DNA of 64,000 nt from Hyphomicrobiales bacterium. GTDB lineage: Bacteria; Pseudomonadota; Alphaproteobacteria; Rhizobiales; Rhizobiaceae. The position numbers were made by a program, and so were the translations under genes. The notes beneath the pieces are model-generated. The model was not told the origin of the DNA. It ran no database searches and saw only the letters and a list, made by a program, of their open reading frames with translations. Where the stretch lies: assembly GCA_900473205.1 (NCBI GenBank), contig UCLB01000001.1, forward strand, positions 248,001 through 312,000, given 5' to 3'. Shown piece after piece: positions 17,436 through 26,716 of the stretch. Every line of letters begins with the position of its first letter. The stretch's first letter is position 1.

Positions 17436-17479
17436 AGATTTCCACCACCTTATTCCATCTGACTGCAAGGATAGCCCCC

Positions 17480-18640
17480 ATGCCCGTTATCGAGAAGATC
17501 GAAGCCTACAAGGACGAACTGACCGCCATCCGCCGCGATATTCACCAATACCCGGAAATCGGCTTTGAGGAGGTGCGAACCTCGGGCATCGTTGCTGAAA
17601 AGCTGGCGAGCTATGGCATCGAAGTTCATCGCGGCATCGGTAAGACCGGCGTTGTCGGTGTGCTGAAGGGTAATCGCGGCGAAGGCAAAACTATTGGCCT
17701 ACGCGCCGATATGGATGCGCTGCCGATGGAGGAGCACACCAATCTCGGTTATGCCTCGAAAATCCCCAACCGCTTCCATGGTTGCGGTCATGATGGCCAC
17801 ACAACGATGCTGCTGGGTGCCGCCCGTTATCTGGCCGAAACGCGTGACTTTGCGGGAACTGCCGTCTTCATCTTCCAGCCGGGTGAAGAAGGCTGCGGCG
17901 GTGCGCGCGCCATGCTGGCCGATGGCCTGTTCGACCGTTTCCCCTGCGATGAAATCTACGGCCTGCACAATTCGCCCTATGATGAGCCATACCGCATCGG
18001 CATCAAGCCGGGCACCAGCATGGCCGGCGCCGATTTCTTCGATATCCGCATCACCGGGCGCGGCAGTCACGGTGCGATGCCGGAGGTTTCCAGGGACCCG
18101 ATCATCGTCGCGACCGCTCTGGTTCAGGCTTTGCAATCCGTCGTCAGCCGCAATGTCAGCCCGCTGAAAAGCGCCGTGCTATCCGTGACTCAAATCCATT
18201 CCGGCAGCGCCTATAATGTCATTCCGCAGGAGGCGACGATATCCGGCACGGTGCGTTTTCTGGATCGCGAGGTCAATGAGATGATCCGCCAGCGCATGCG
18301 CTCGATTGCGGCGGGCCTTGCCGCATCCTTTGAAGTGGAGATCGAGGTCGATATTCGGAACGTCTTCGACGTGCTGTTCAACACGGAAGATCTGGTGGAA
18401 GGCTTTGCTGAAGCCGCCCGCGATATCGTTGGTGATGCAATGGTCTATACAAAAAACGCTCCGGTCATGGGCAGCGAGGACTTCGCCGACATGCTGCACA
18501 AGGTGCCGGGTGTCTATTGCACGGTGGGTCACGCCGGAAACATTCCGGTCCATAATCCCGGTTTCGTGTTGGATGACGGCATCTTGCCCGTGGGCGCTAG
18601 CCTGCTTGCCCGCATCGTCGAACGTCGGTTGGCGGCCTGA
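17480..18640 (+). CDS. M20-family amidohydrolase (hippurate hydrolase-like)
   Basis: A 386-residue metal-dependent amidohydrolase of the M20D group, which includes hippurate hydrolases and N-acyl-amino-acid deacylases. Metal-site motifs are visible: HGCGHDGH, FQPGEEGCGG, GLHNSPYD, and MGSEDFADM near the end. It has no signal peptide, so it should cleave an imported amide in the cytoplasm. The frame extends back to 17366 inside the ATPase gene, but ATG 17480 follows AAGGA and gives the standard N-terminus (PVIEKIEAYKDELTAIRRDI). With the amidase next door it suggests two-step cleavage of an N-acylated or amidated substrate. Confidence 0.9.
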   Translation: MPVIEKIEAYKDELTAIRRDIHQYPEIGFEEVRTSGIVAEKLASYGIEVHRGIGKTGVVGVLKGNRGEGKTIGLRADMDALPMEEHTNLGYASKIPNRFHGCGHDGHTTMLLGAARYLAETRDFAGTAVFIFQPGEEGCGGARAMLADGLFDRFPCDEIYGLHNSPYDEPYRIGIKPGTSMAGADFFDIRITGRGSHGAMPEVSRDPIIVATALVQALQSVVSRNVSPLKSAVLSVTQIHSGSAYNVIPQEATISGTVRFLDREVNEMIRQRMRSIAAGLAASFEVEIEVDIRNVFDVLFNTEDLVEGFAEAARDIVGDAMVYTKNAPVMGSEDFADMLHKVPGVYCTVGHAGNIPVHNPGFVLDDGILPVGASLLARIVERRLAA

Positions 18641-18684
18641 TGCTGGCACGCCTGTTCGCGATATTCCATTGATCTACGGGAAGA

Positions 18685-20109
18685 ATGACAGTGCAGGATA
18701 TTACAAGACTGACGGCGGCTGAATTGTCGCGCTCCATCCATGCGCGCAGCGTCTCCTGCGTTGCTATGATGGAGGCCTATCTCGACCGCATAGACCGCGT
18801 GAATCCCGCACTAAACGCCATCGTCAGCTTGCGGGAACGGGGAGGTATTCTCGACGATGCCTGCGCTTGCGACCGGGAACTGGCGGACGGCCATTCGCGT
18901 GGATGGATGCATGGTTTCCCCATTGCCATCAAGGATTTGTCGGAAGCAAAGGGCCTGCTCTGTACATGGGGTTCAAAACTCTTCGAAGACTTCGTCGGCC
19001 AGACCGATGACACTCACGTCGAGCGTATCCGTGCCGCTGGTGCCATCCTAATCGGCAAGACAAACACCCCGGAAATGGGGCTTGGCTCGCACACCACCAA
19101 TTCCGTGTTCGGTGCCACGCGCAATCCCTTCGATAATGGTCGCAGCGCGGGTGGCTCCAGCGGTGGAGCCGCGGTTGCCGTGGCCGCCCGTTTGTTGCCT
19201 GTTGCCGATGGCAGCGACATGATGGGTTCGCTTCGAAACCCGGCAGCCTTTAACAATATCGTCGGCTTTCGCCCCAGTTTCGGGCGTGTACCCTCCGGCA
19301 AGGGCAACGAGATTTTCATGCGGCAACTGGCAACGGCAGGCCCGATGGCCCGCAATGTGCAGGATGCTGCGCTGCTGCTGGCAATACAGGCGGGGTATGA
19401 TGTACGTGATCCGCAATCATTGCCGAATGAAGCACTGGATATTCGACCCGAGGCCGATCACGCGGGAACCAGGATCGCTTGGCTTGGTGATTTCGGCGGT
19501 TATCTGCCATTCGAGGACGGTGTGCTCGACGTCGACCGCAAAGCGCTGAATGTCTTTTCCGCTATCGGCTGCGAAATCGAGGAAATCGTTCCGCAGTTCG
19601 ATATGGATACGCTCTGGATGTCATGGGTCACCCTGCGCGCTTTCAATGCGGGCAATGGTCTGCTTCCTCTTTACAGCGATCCCGAAAAACGACCGCTAAT
19701 CAACGCTCAGGCCGTTTGGGAGATCGAACGCAGTCTCAGGCAGACGTCGGCTGAAATCTTCGATGCATCCGTTGTCCGTAGCGATTGGTACAAACTCGTC
19801 TGCCAGCTTTTCGAGCGATACGATTATCTCGTGATGCCGTCCGCTCAGGTCTTCCCGTTCGATATCGACAAAAAATGGCCTGATGAGATCGCTGGTCGTC
19901 AGATGGATACCTATCACCGCTGGATGGAAGTGGTCATCGGACCCAGCATGGCCGGGTTGCCAGTAGCGGCGATGCCTGCCGGATTTGGCCCCAATGGTCT
20001 CCCCAACGGCATCCAGATCATCGGGCGGCCCCGGGGCGACCGGCAACTCCTTCAATTTGCGCTGGCTTACGAACAGGCCTCAGGCATAAACACCACGCCG
20101 CTGGCGTGA
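18685..20109 (+). CDS. Amidase signature family protein
   Basis: A 474-residue amidase of the Ser-Ser-Lys type. The catalytic lysine lies in FPIAIKDL and the serine-rich signature is GRSAGGSSGGAAVAVAARLLP, followed by DGSDMMGSLRNPAAF, which supplies the cis-serine and the nucleophile region. Such enzymes hydrolyse amides to a carboxylate and ammonia (or an amine). It is the last gene of the operon that starts at 12217. No gatB or gatC neighbours are present, so this is a catabolic amidase rather than the tRNA amidotransferase subunit. ATG 18685 has a weak AAGAA ahead. Confidence 0.9.
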   Translation: MTVQDITRLTAAELSRSIHARSVSCVAMMEAYLDRIDRVNPALNAIVSLRERGGILDDACACDRELADGHSRGWMHGFPIAIKDLSEAKGLLCTWGSKLFEDFVGQTDDTHVERIRAAGAILIGKTNTPEMGLGSHTTNSVFGATRNPFDNGRSAGGSSGGAAVAVAARLLPVADGSDMMGSLRNPAAFNNIVGFRPSFGRVPSGKGNEIFMRQLATAGPMARNVQDAALLLAIQAGYDVRDPQSLPNEALDIRPEADHAGTRIAWLGDFGGYLPFEDGVLDVDRKALNVFSAIGCEIEEIVPQFDMDTLWMSWVTLRAFNAGNGLLPLYSDPEKRPLINAQAVWEIERSLRQTSAEIFDASVVRSDWYKLVCQLFERYDYLVMPSAQVFPFDIDKKWPDEIAGRQMDTYHRWMEVVIGPSMAGLPVAAMPAGFGPNGLPNGIQIIGRPRGDRQLLQFALAYEQASGINTTPLA

Positions 20110-20254
20110 GCGGTGGTCGGAAAAATTTGCGCTGCGAAGTCCCCGTCCGGCACTCTGCCATTGGAAAACTTTACCCATTGTCACAATCATGAAGCTATGG
20201 TCTTTTCGCAAAGCCGTGCGACCACTATTCTTGGCGACGTAAACCGGCAAGCCA

Positions 20255-21478
20255 TTGAAAAGCATCGGTGAACGCGGTCAGTCAGCAAAGCCCAAGGTGC
20301 GCATTCAAGTGAAAATCGATCAACAAACGACGCGGGCGATGAACCGTCGTCTGATCCTTAACCTTATCCGGCGTGAAGAGCAGCTCAGCCGAGCGGACGT
20401 TGCTGCGGCGACTGGTTTGAGCCCGGCGGCGGTGACGTTCGTGGTCAGTGATCTGATTTCAGAAGGTTACCTCATCGAAGGCAAGACGATACCCGGCGGT
20501 GGAGGGCGTCGGCCCATTCCGCTCGAGATCAATTATGCCGGACACCTCGCCATCGGCATCAAGATGAATGTCGGCAGTCTGGAATGCGTGCTGACCGATC
20601 TTTCCACCGCAACACTCTCGTCCCTGACAATCGAGTTCAAAGACCCATCTCCGCAATCGGTTCTCGACGCGGCTGAAAAAGCCGTGACACGATTGCAGCG
20701 CCTAGCGCCGGAAGGGGCAGGTCTGCTGACCGGTGTCGGATTTTCCATGCCGGGCACAATCGATGCGGAGAGGGGCATCTGCATCAAGAGCCACCGCTTT
20801 TTCTGGGAAAATGTGCCGTTTGCCAGCATGTTGCAGGAACGGGTCAACGTTCCCGTCTGGATGGAGGATGACACGCTGGCCTTTGCGCTGGCACAACATC
20901 TTTTCGGTCTTGGGCGGCAACACAAGGTCTTCACGGCGGTGGCCATCGGTGTGGGCATCGGTTGTGCGACAGTGGTGGATGGCAAGGTGCAGCGCGGCGC
21001 GCATGGTCATGCGGGCAAGATCGGGCATTCGATGCATCACCCGGACGGACCCCTATGCGAATGCGGTCGGCATGGCTGTCTACAGGCCTTTTATTCCGAG
21101 CCTGCCATCCTTGAGCGCTGGCGTCAGGCCAGAGGCAACGACGGTAACGTCGACCGTTACGCGATGAAGGAAGCCGCGCTACAGGGTGATCCTGTTGCCA
21201 GAGACATTTTGCAGGAAGCAGGTGCGGCTATCGGCCTGCATCTGGCGCGCATGGTCGATATTGTCGATCCCGAAATCATTATTGTCGGCGGAGAAGCAGT
21301 GAGTTTCGGCGACTTGCTATTCGACCCGATGCGAAAGGCGCTTGAGCTCAATTGCTTCACGCCGCCACCTGCACTGGTGCCGGATGAGAGAGACAATTTC
21401 TGGAGCAGCGGTGCGGCGGCCTTGGCAACGCAGGGACTGTTCAATTTCGAGATGACGACGCCCGCCTTTCCCGCATAA
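20255..21478 (+). CDS. ROK-family transcriptional regulator
   Basis: A 407-residue regulator with an N-terminal winged helix (ISRADVAAATGLSPAA-like region around residues 45-75, here LSRADVAAATGLSPAAVTF) and a ROK sugar-kinase-like domain. The ROK zinc motif is present as CECGRHGCLQAF after a conserved histidine in GHAGKIGHSMHH. It probably senses a sugar. The frame begins at TTG 20255; GTG 20310 and ATG 20340 are further start options, so the start is uncertain. It lies at the end of the amidase operon but has its own 145-bp gap, and it converges on the galactoside operon, whose regulator it may be. Confidence 0.85.
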   Translation: MKSIGERGQSAKPKVRIQVKIDQQTTRAMNRRLILNLIRREEQLSRADVAAATGLSPAAVTFVVSDLISEGYLIEGKTIPGGGGRRPIPLEINYAGHLAIGIKMNVGSLECVLTDLSTATLSSLTIEFKDPSPQSVLDAAEKAVTRLQRLAPEGAGLLTGVGFSMPGTIDAERGICIKSHRFFWENVPFASMLQERVNVPVWMEDDTLAFALAQHLFGLGRQHKVFTAVAIGVGIGCATVVDGKVQRGAHGHAGKIGHSMHHPDGPLCECGRHGCLQAFYSEPAILERWRQARGNDGNVDRYAMKEAALQGDPVARDILQEAGAAIGLHLARMVDIVDPEIIIVGGEAVSFGDLLFDPMRKALELNCFTPPPALVPDERDNFWSSGAAALATQGLFNFEMTTPAFPA

Positions 21479-21481
21479 CAA

Positions 21482-21514
21482 AGCGGCGAAGGTGTTTGTG
21501 ACACCTTCGCCGCT
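21482..21514. terminator. Strong bidirectional stem-loop
   Basis: AGCGGCGAAGGTGT at 21482-21495 pairs perfectly with ACACCTTCGCCGCT at 21501-21514 around TTGTG. This 14-bp stem separates the convergent ROK and beta-galactosidase genes. A second small hairpin (GGGGG at 21521-21525, CCCCC at 21533-21537) lies on the galactosidase side. It is very likely a transcription end point for both strands, although neither T run is long. Confidence 0.8.
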
Positions 21515-21562
21515 CATTTCGGGGGATTTACACCCCCTCTGGGAGAACTTTATGGGCTTTGG

Positions 21563-23701
21563 TCAGCCAAGCTCGATGACGAGGCAGCCATAGCCTTCGA
21601 GCGTATACTCATCGGAAACATCCATTCCCGTCAGCAAGTCCTTGCCGGGTGAGAGATTTTTCAGTTTTTGTTCGGTCTCAACTGTGTTGAGAACAAACAG
21701 CAGCTTGCGATCCTTTGCCGTGCGCATCACCACTTCCACGCCTTCCGGCAAATCCGCAATCAACGGTTCGATACCTGCTTTTGCCAGCACGACCTCATCC
21801 AGCACATCCACCAGTTCATCGGTGAGGTAGGTCGCGAGGTAGATGACCTGACCCTTGCCGACCTTGCGCAGCGTGGCTGCCGCGCGTCCCTTGGCAAAGC
21901 GGTTGGACCAGGTGGCGATTGTTTCGACATCGCTGTCGAATTCCAGCAATTCGTAGAGATGCTCCGCCTCGATGGTGCGCCCACCGATGTCGATCGTGTA
22001 TTTGCGGAAGGCCGAGGAGGAAGGGAGAATGTGTGGTGGCACGTAATGACCGTCCTCCACGCCCTTCTTCTGGAAAAGGCCGTCGCCATCCTTCGCCGTG
22101 ATGCGACCGAATTCTTCGACGCGGACGCCGCACAGCTTGGCAAGCGCGCCGCCCGGGGCAAGCTCGCGGATGATGTGGTTGTTGATGTCGCGTGTGCCGG
22201 TCATGGCACCGACGATCAGCGTGCCGCCTGCCTCGACAAAAGCCTGGACATTCGCGGTCCATTCCTGATTCCACATGACCCAATGGGGAATGTAGAGCGC
22301 CTTCAGACGGGACAGGTCGTCTTCAGGATGAATGAAGCCGCAGGAAATGCCGCGTTCATAGCAATGGCGGTGCAGAAGCGTGGCGTCGTCCTGCGGGGAT
22401 GGCAGGCCGATAGGGTAGGTCTTGTGCGCTTCTTCATTGTCGAAATCAGCACCGGCGATACCAAGATCCATATGCACGGAGGTGCCGAGCAGCTTGTCCT
22501 TGATCCTAGCTATATCGCGAGCAAACTGCTTTGCCTCCTCGAAACGGCGGCGCCCGACGTCGTCGTGGTCGATCAGGCCCATCCAGTAGATTTCCGCTCC
22601 GAAATGCGCAGGACGCCAGCGGAAGAACATGAGGCCATCGGCCCCACGCGAAACGGATGACAGCGCCATGCGACGCATTTCGCCCGGTTCCGGTGTCATG
22701 GTGGTGAAGGCTGGCTGGCTGCCCAAGCCAGAAGCCTGTTCCGGCACGATGAAATTGCCGGTGTAGCTGCGGCAGAGATCGAGCTTCAGTGCCTGCGTGG
22801 CACCGTGGCCGCCGTTGCGGCGGAACTCGTCATAGAGCATCGGGTAGATATCGAAGCCGATGAAATCGAGGTCCTGTCCGAATTCACCACGAAAATCGAT
22901 ATCGGTCAGATTGCCGAGATTGTGGAAGATGAACCAGTCCGGGTTCGTCGCACGCAGGATTTCCACCTGATCGCGCTGGAACGCGGCAGTAGCCGTGGCC
23001 AGAAAGCGATGGTAATCCTGCACATGGCCGGGGCTGAGATAGGACGGGGCCATCGGGTAAGGCAGCACCACTTGATCGAAATTATCGTAGGACGTCGCCC
23101 AGAAATTGCCGCCCCATGCAAAATTCAGCGCATCGATGCTGTCATACTTGTGGCGTAGGAAGTTGCGGAACGCCAGCGTTGCGGAATCGGAGAAGGATTC
23201 CGACTCGGTTGTATTAAGCTCATTGTCCGTCTGCCAGCCGATGACGTAAGGATTGTCCTTGTAATGCTCGGCCATCGCCTTGGTAATGCGGCGGCTGTGG
23301 TGGCGCAGCACCGGGCTTGTGGTATCGCCATGCTGGCGTGAGCCGTGGCTCGCCCGGCGTCCCTTGCGGTCGACACGCAGGATTTCGGGGTAATTCATGC
23401 TCATCCAGCGCGGTGGTGTCGCTGTGGGCGTGCAGAGGATGGTGTTGATGCCGGTTTTGCCGAGGCCTTCGATGGCACGGTCGAACAGATCGAAATCGAA
23501 CTTGCCTTCATAAGGCTCCCAGATGTGCCAGGCGAACTCGCCCATGCGCACGGCATTGAAGCCCGCTTCCTTCATCCGGTCGGCATCGCGCTGCCAGTAG
23601 CTTTCGTCCACATGTTCGGGATAATGCGGCACACCAAGCAAAAAATCGTCAAGGTTAAGGGTGCGCCAGGCCGATAGCGGCGCAGGTTTCGTCCGTTTCA
23701 T
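21563..23701 (-). CDS. Beta-galactosidase, glycoside hydrolase family 42
   Basis: A 712-residue GH42 enzyme. It has a TIM-barrel catalytic domain (about 20-400), a trimerisation domain and a C-terminal beta domain. The acid/base is Glu161 in WQTDNEL and the likely nucleophile is Glu321 in FIVPEQASG, about 160 residues apart as in the family. LLGVPHYPEH near the start is typical. No signal peptide is present, so it cleaves imported galactosides in the cytoplasm, releasing galactose. It is the last gene of the minus-strand operon that begins at 27979 and supplies the enzyme for the sugar importer. ATG 23701 lies 16 bases after the ATPase stop. Confidence 0.93.
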   Translation of the reverse strand: MKRTKPAPLSAWRTLNLDDFLLGVPHYPEHVDESYWQRDADRMKEAGFNAVRMGEFAWHIWEPYEGKFDFDLFDRAIEGLGKTGINTILCTPTATPPRWMSMNYPEILRVDRKGRRASHGSRQHGDTTSPVLRHHSRRITKAMAEHYKDNPYVIGWQTDNELNTTESESFSDSATLAFRNFLRHKYDSIDALNFAWGGNFWATSYDNFDQVVLPYPMAPSYLSPGHVQDYHRFLATATAAFQRDQVEILRATNPDWFIFHNLGNLTDIDFRGEFGQDLDFIGFDIYPMLYDEFRRNGGHGATQALKLDLCRSYTGNFIVPEQASGLGSQPAFTTMTPEPGEMRRMALSSVSRGADGLMFFRWRPAHFGAEIYWMGLIDHDDVGRRRFEEAKQFARDIARIKDKLLGTSVHMDLGIAGADFDNEEAHKTYPIGLPSPQDDATLLHRHCYERGISCGFIHPEDDLSRLKALYIPHWVMWNQEWTANVQAFVEAGGTLIVGAMTGTRDINNHIIRELAPGGALAKLCGVRVEEFGRITAKDGDGLFQKKGVEDGHYVPPHILPSSSAFRKYTIDIGGRTIEAEHLYELLEFDSDVETIATWSNRFAKGRAAATLRKVGKGQVIYLATYLTDELVDVLDEVVLAKAGIEPLIADLPEGVEVVMRTAKDRKLLFVLNTVETEQKLKNLSPGKDLLTGMDVSDEYTLEGYGCLVIELG

Positions 23702-23717
23702 CGTGGAAACTCCAGTT

Positions 23718-24860
23718 TTACTTTTGGGTCACAGGCTTGGGAGGTGTGAGCGTTTTGCCATCGGGGCCGAAGAGGTAGCAGTCATCAAGGCCGAAACCGA
23801 CCCTGATGGATGAGCCGACATCGAAGGGTACGACCTTTCCAAGCTGGATCGTGACATTGTGCGTGCCCGTGTCGGAGCCGACAGCCATCAGCGGTGAGGC
23901 ATCGGCATGCACGATGGTTTCCCGGCCCAGATGCTCCACAAGTCGCACCTTCGCGCCGAATGTAATGAGCGAAGGATCCGCATCCTGCGTTTGCAGCCGC
24001 TCTGGCCGCACGCCCAGCGTTACCGTGTCACCCGTCTTCAACGATCCGTCGCCGTTCAGAGGGACGCGCAGTTCTTCGAGGCCGGCAAAGGAGACGACTG
24101 CGACGCCTTGCTCGGCTCTGATAACCTTGCCTTCGAAAAAGTTCATGCGGGGTGCACCAAGGAATCCCGCAACGAAATGGTTCTTCGGGTTGGCGTAAAG
24201 CTCCAGCGGAGAACCGACCTGTTCGATCTCGCCCTTGTTGAGAACGACGATGCGGCTGGCCATGGTCATGGCTTCCACCTGATCGTGGGTCACATAGATC
24301 ATCGTCGAGCCGAGTTCGGTGTGAAGGGTCGATAGTTCGACGCGCATCTGGGTGCGCAGGGCGGCGTCGAGGTTCGACAGCGGTTCATCGAACAGGAAAA
24401 CTTCCGGCGAACGGGTGATTGCCCGGCCGATGGCCACGCGTTGGCGCTGGCCGCCGGAGAGTTGCTTTGGCAATTTGTCCAACTGCTCGGTGATGCGCAA
24501 AATACCGGCGGCGCGTTTGACTGCCGCGTCGATTTCCGCTTTCGGGCGCTTTGCCATGCGCAGGCCAAAGCCCATGTTTTCGGCAACGGTCATATGCGGA
24601 TAAAGCGCGTAGGACTGGAACACCATGGCGATACCGCGGTCGCCCGGCTCTTCCTTGGTTACATCCCGGCCATTGATCATCAGTTTGCCGGAAGAGATCG
24701 TCTCCAGACCGGCAATAGTCTTCAGCAGCGTGGACTTGCCGCAGCCGGAGGGACCGACCATGACGATGAACTCGCCTTTTTCGATGGTCAGGTTGATGTT
24801 CTTCAAGGCGTGGAAGCTGGTGTAATGCTTCTGGACGTTGAGGATTTCGACGCTGCTCAT
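23718..24860 (-). CDS. Sugar ABC importer (CUT1) ATPase, MalK/UgpC type
   Basis: A 380-residue MalK/UgpC/MsmX-type ATPase. Walker A is GPSGCGKST, the signature [15 protein letters not shown], and Walker B FLFDEPLSNLDA; a TOBE-type tail follows residue 240. It powers the two permeases encoded at 24917-26654. The frame is open to 25043 and an ATG at 24920 overlaps the permease stop, but ATG 24860 is chosen because AAGGA precedes it and it gives the standard start MSSVEILNVQKHY. It lies between the permeases and the beta-galactosidase, so galactosides such as lactose are the probable cargo. Confidence 0.92.
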   Translation of the reverse strand: MSSVEILNVQKHYTSFHALKNINLTIEKGEFIVMVGPSGCGKSTLLKTIAGLETISSGKLMINGRDVTKEEPGDRGIAMVFQSYALYPHMTVAENMGFGLRMAKRPKAEIDAAVKRAAGILRITEQLDKLPKQLSGGQRQRVAIGRAITRSPEVFLFDEPLSNLDAALRTQMRVELSTLHTELGSTMIYVTHDQVEAMTMASRIVVLNKGEIEQVGSPLELYANPKNHFVAGFLGAPRMNFFEGKVIRAEQGVAVVSFAGLEELRVPLNGDGSLKTGDTVTLGVRPERLQTQDADPSLITFGAKVRLVEHLGRETIVHADASPLMAVGSDTGTHNVTIQLGKVVPFDVGSSIRVGFGLDDCYLFGPDGKTLTPPKPVTQK

Positions 24861-24916
24861 GTCAGTCGTATCCTTGCTGCTCGGTGAGAGTGGGTTGATG
24901 CGGCGTGCGGAGGCGG

Positions 24917-25768
24917 TCATCCTTTTACGGCTCCCATGGTCAGGCCGGAAACGAAGTGCTTTTGCATCAGGAAAAACATCACGACAGGCGGCACTGCGAC
25001 GAAGATCGTCGCGGCTGACACGATGTTCCAGGCAGAGACCCATTCACCCTTGAGGTTGGAAAGGCCTGCGGTGACGGGCTTGATGGCGTCGCTTTGCGTC
25101 AGCACGAGCGCCCAGAAATAATCGTTCCAGATGAAGGTAAAGACGAGGATGGCAAGTGCCGCCAGTGCAGGCCGCACCAGGGGTACGACGATATGGATCA
25201 GCGTTTGCCAAGGGGATGCACCCTCGGCGCGGGCTGCCTGAAACAGCTCATCTGGAAGGGCGGCGATGAAGTTGCGCATGAAGAGAGTGGCAAAGCCGGT
25301 CTGGAAGGCGATGTGGAATATCATCAGTGCCCAGTAGGTGTCATAGAGCCCGGCCCATACCATCAGATCACGGATCGGGATCATCATCACCTGCTGCGGC
25401 AGAAAGTTGCCGCCGACGAACAGCGTAAACAGTACCATCGAGCCGCGAAAGCGGTAGCGCGAGAGCACATAGCCTGTCAGCGTCGAGAGGATCAGCACCA
25501 TGATCACCGAGGGAATGGTGATGATCATGCTGTTGGCGAAATAGCGCAGCATCTTCGTTTGCTGGAACACGGCAACGTAATTGTCGGTTAGGCTGAACTT
25601 GGTCGGCCAGCCCCAGTAATTGCCTGCCATGACATCATCGAACGACCGGAAAGATGTCATGACGACCGCGAACAATGGCAGAAGCCAGAGCGCGAGGATC
25701 ACGCAGACCATGGTCATATAGGCGATGCGGGCAGCGGGTTTGTTCTCGGGAATAGGACGTGGATACAT
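24917..25768 (-). CDS. Sugar ABC importer, permease 2 (MalG type)
   Basis: A 283-residue CUT1 permease of the MalG type, with a first helix (VILALWLLPLFAVVMTSFRS) and an EAA loop (AARAEGASPWQTLIHIVVPL). The frame runs back to 25942 inside the upstream gene. ATG 25768 is chosen because it starts 4 bases after the stop of the first permease and gives the normal N-terminus. The C-terminus SGLTMGAVKG is the family standard. It forms the channel with the MalF-type protein encoded just before it. Confidence 0.92.
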   Translation of the reverse strand: MYPRPIPENKPAARIAYMTMVCVILALWLLPLFAVVMTSFRSFDDVMAGNYWGWPTKFSLTDNYVAVFQQTKMLRYFANSMIITIPSVIMVLILSTLTGYVLSRYRFRGSMVLFTLFVGGNFLPQQVMMIPIRDLMVWAGLYDTYWALMIFHIAFQTGFATLFMRNFIAALPDELFQAARAEGASPWQTLIHIVVPLVRPALAALAILVFTFIWNDYFWALVLTQSDAIKPVTAGLSNLKGEWVSAWNIVSAATIFVAVPPVVMFFLMQKHFVSGLTMGAVKG

Positions 25769-25772
25769 CAGA

Positions 25773-26654
25773 TCACGCTCCCTTCTCGGCCTTGACGAGG
25801 CCGCGCAGATACCATGCGATGAATATGGACATGATGAGGAAAAGGACGGTCGCAATCGCCGCGCCATAACCGAAGCGGTAGGAGAATATCGACTGCTCAT
25901 ACATCTGGTAAGCCAGCACGGTGGATGAACCGAATGGGCCACCCGCAGTCATGACGGAAATGGCGTCGAAGGAGCGCAGCGCGCCGACAACTGTAATGGC
26001 GACCGCGATGAATGCGACCTGCGTCAGCTGCGGCAAAACGATATGCCGCAACATCGGCCAGCCGCGTGCGCCATCCACACGGCCAGCGCCGATCATTTCC
26101 TCATCGAGATTGTTAAGGCCAGCCAGGAACAGCACCATGCAGAAGGCCACCTGCGGCCAGAGTGCCGCGATGACGACGGCGAAGGTCACGAGGTTTTCGT
26201 CGGACAGAAGCGCCGGTGCCGTGGCTCCAAAGGCCTGATAGATGATGGCCAAAAGGCCGAAGGTCGGATCGTAGAACCAGCCGAAAATGACACCGACCGT
26301 AACCGCTGCCAGCACCAGTGGCATGAAGAACAGCGATTTGACGATGCGCATGCCGGCGATCTTCTGGTTCACCAGAAGCGCAATCGCCAGACCCATGGGC
26401 GGCGCCAGCAGGAACATGACCAGCCAGATGGCGTTGTTTTTCAACGAGACATAAAACTGCGGATCATCGATCAGCTCGGCATAATTCGCCAGGCCGACCC
26501 AGGTCTTGGCCCCCATGCCGTCCCATTCATGAAAGGAAATCCAGAACGTCTCAATCGATGATACGATGATGACGACCAGAAAAAGGATAAGACCCGGCGC
26601 AAGAAGAAGCGCAGGCGTCAGCCAGTTGCGATGGCGGCGCCACCAGATAGACAT
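25773..26654 (-). CDS. Sugar ABC importer, permease 1 (MalF type)
   Basis: A 293-residue CUT1 permease of the MalF type with six predicted helices and an EAA loop (GAGRVDGARGWPMLRHIVLP). It follows the binding-protein gene after a 62-bp gap containing a stem-loop and precedes its partner permease by 4 bases. It belongs to the galactoside operon that ends with the GH42 enzyme. Confidence 0.92.
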   Translation of the reverse strand: MSIWWRRHRNWLTPALLLAPGLILFLVVIIVSSIETFWISFHEWDGMGAKTWVGLANYAELIDDPQFYVSLKNNAIWLVMFLLAPPMGLAIALLVNQKIAGMRIVKSLFFMPLVLAAVTVGVIFGWFYDPTFGLLAIIYQAFGATAPALLSDENLVTFAVVIAALWPQVAFCMVLFLAGLNNLDEEMIGAGRVDGARGWPMLRHIVLPQLTQVAFIAVAITVVGALRSFDAISVMTAGGPFGSSTVLAYQMYEQSIFSYRFGYGAAIATVLFLIMSIFIAWYLRGLVKAEKGA

Positions 26655-26676
26655 GAGACCATCCTGTCGATGAGGA

Positions 26677-26696
26677 GGGGGGCGGCAACGCCTCCC
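26677..26696 (-). repeat. Stem-loop after the binding-protein gene
   Basis: Bases 26677-26684 and 26689-26696 form an 8-bp inverted repeat around GCAA with one mismatch (G-U on one strand, A-C on the other). It lies in the 62-bp gap between the binding-protein stop and the first permease. There is no T run. Its position matches the stem-loops after the other four binding-protein genes here. Confidence 0.5.
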
Positions 26697-26716
26697 GTTT
26701 TGTGTTCAGGCAGAGC

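Noticed and set aside
18685-20109. Amidase as GatA of the tRNA amidotransferase
   Set aside because: The gene ends a catabolic importer operon, and no gatB or gatC is adjacent. The family motif alone does not separate the two, but the context does.
21668-22660. 330-codon open frame on the plus strand
   Set aside because: It is antisense to the GH42 gene, which has intact catalytic residues, and its product has no recognisable domain.
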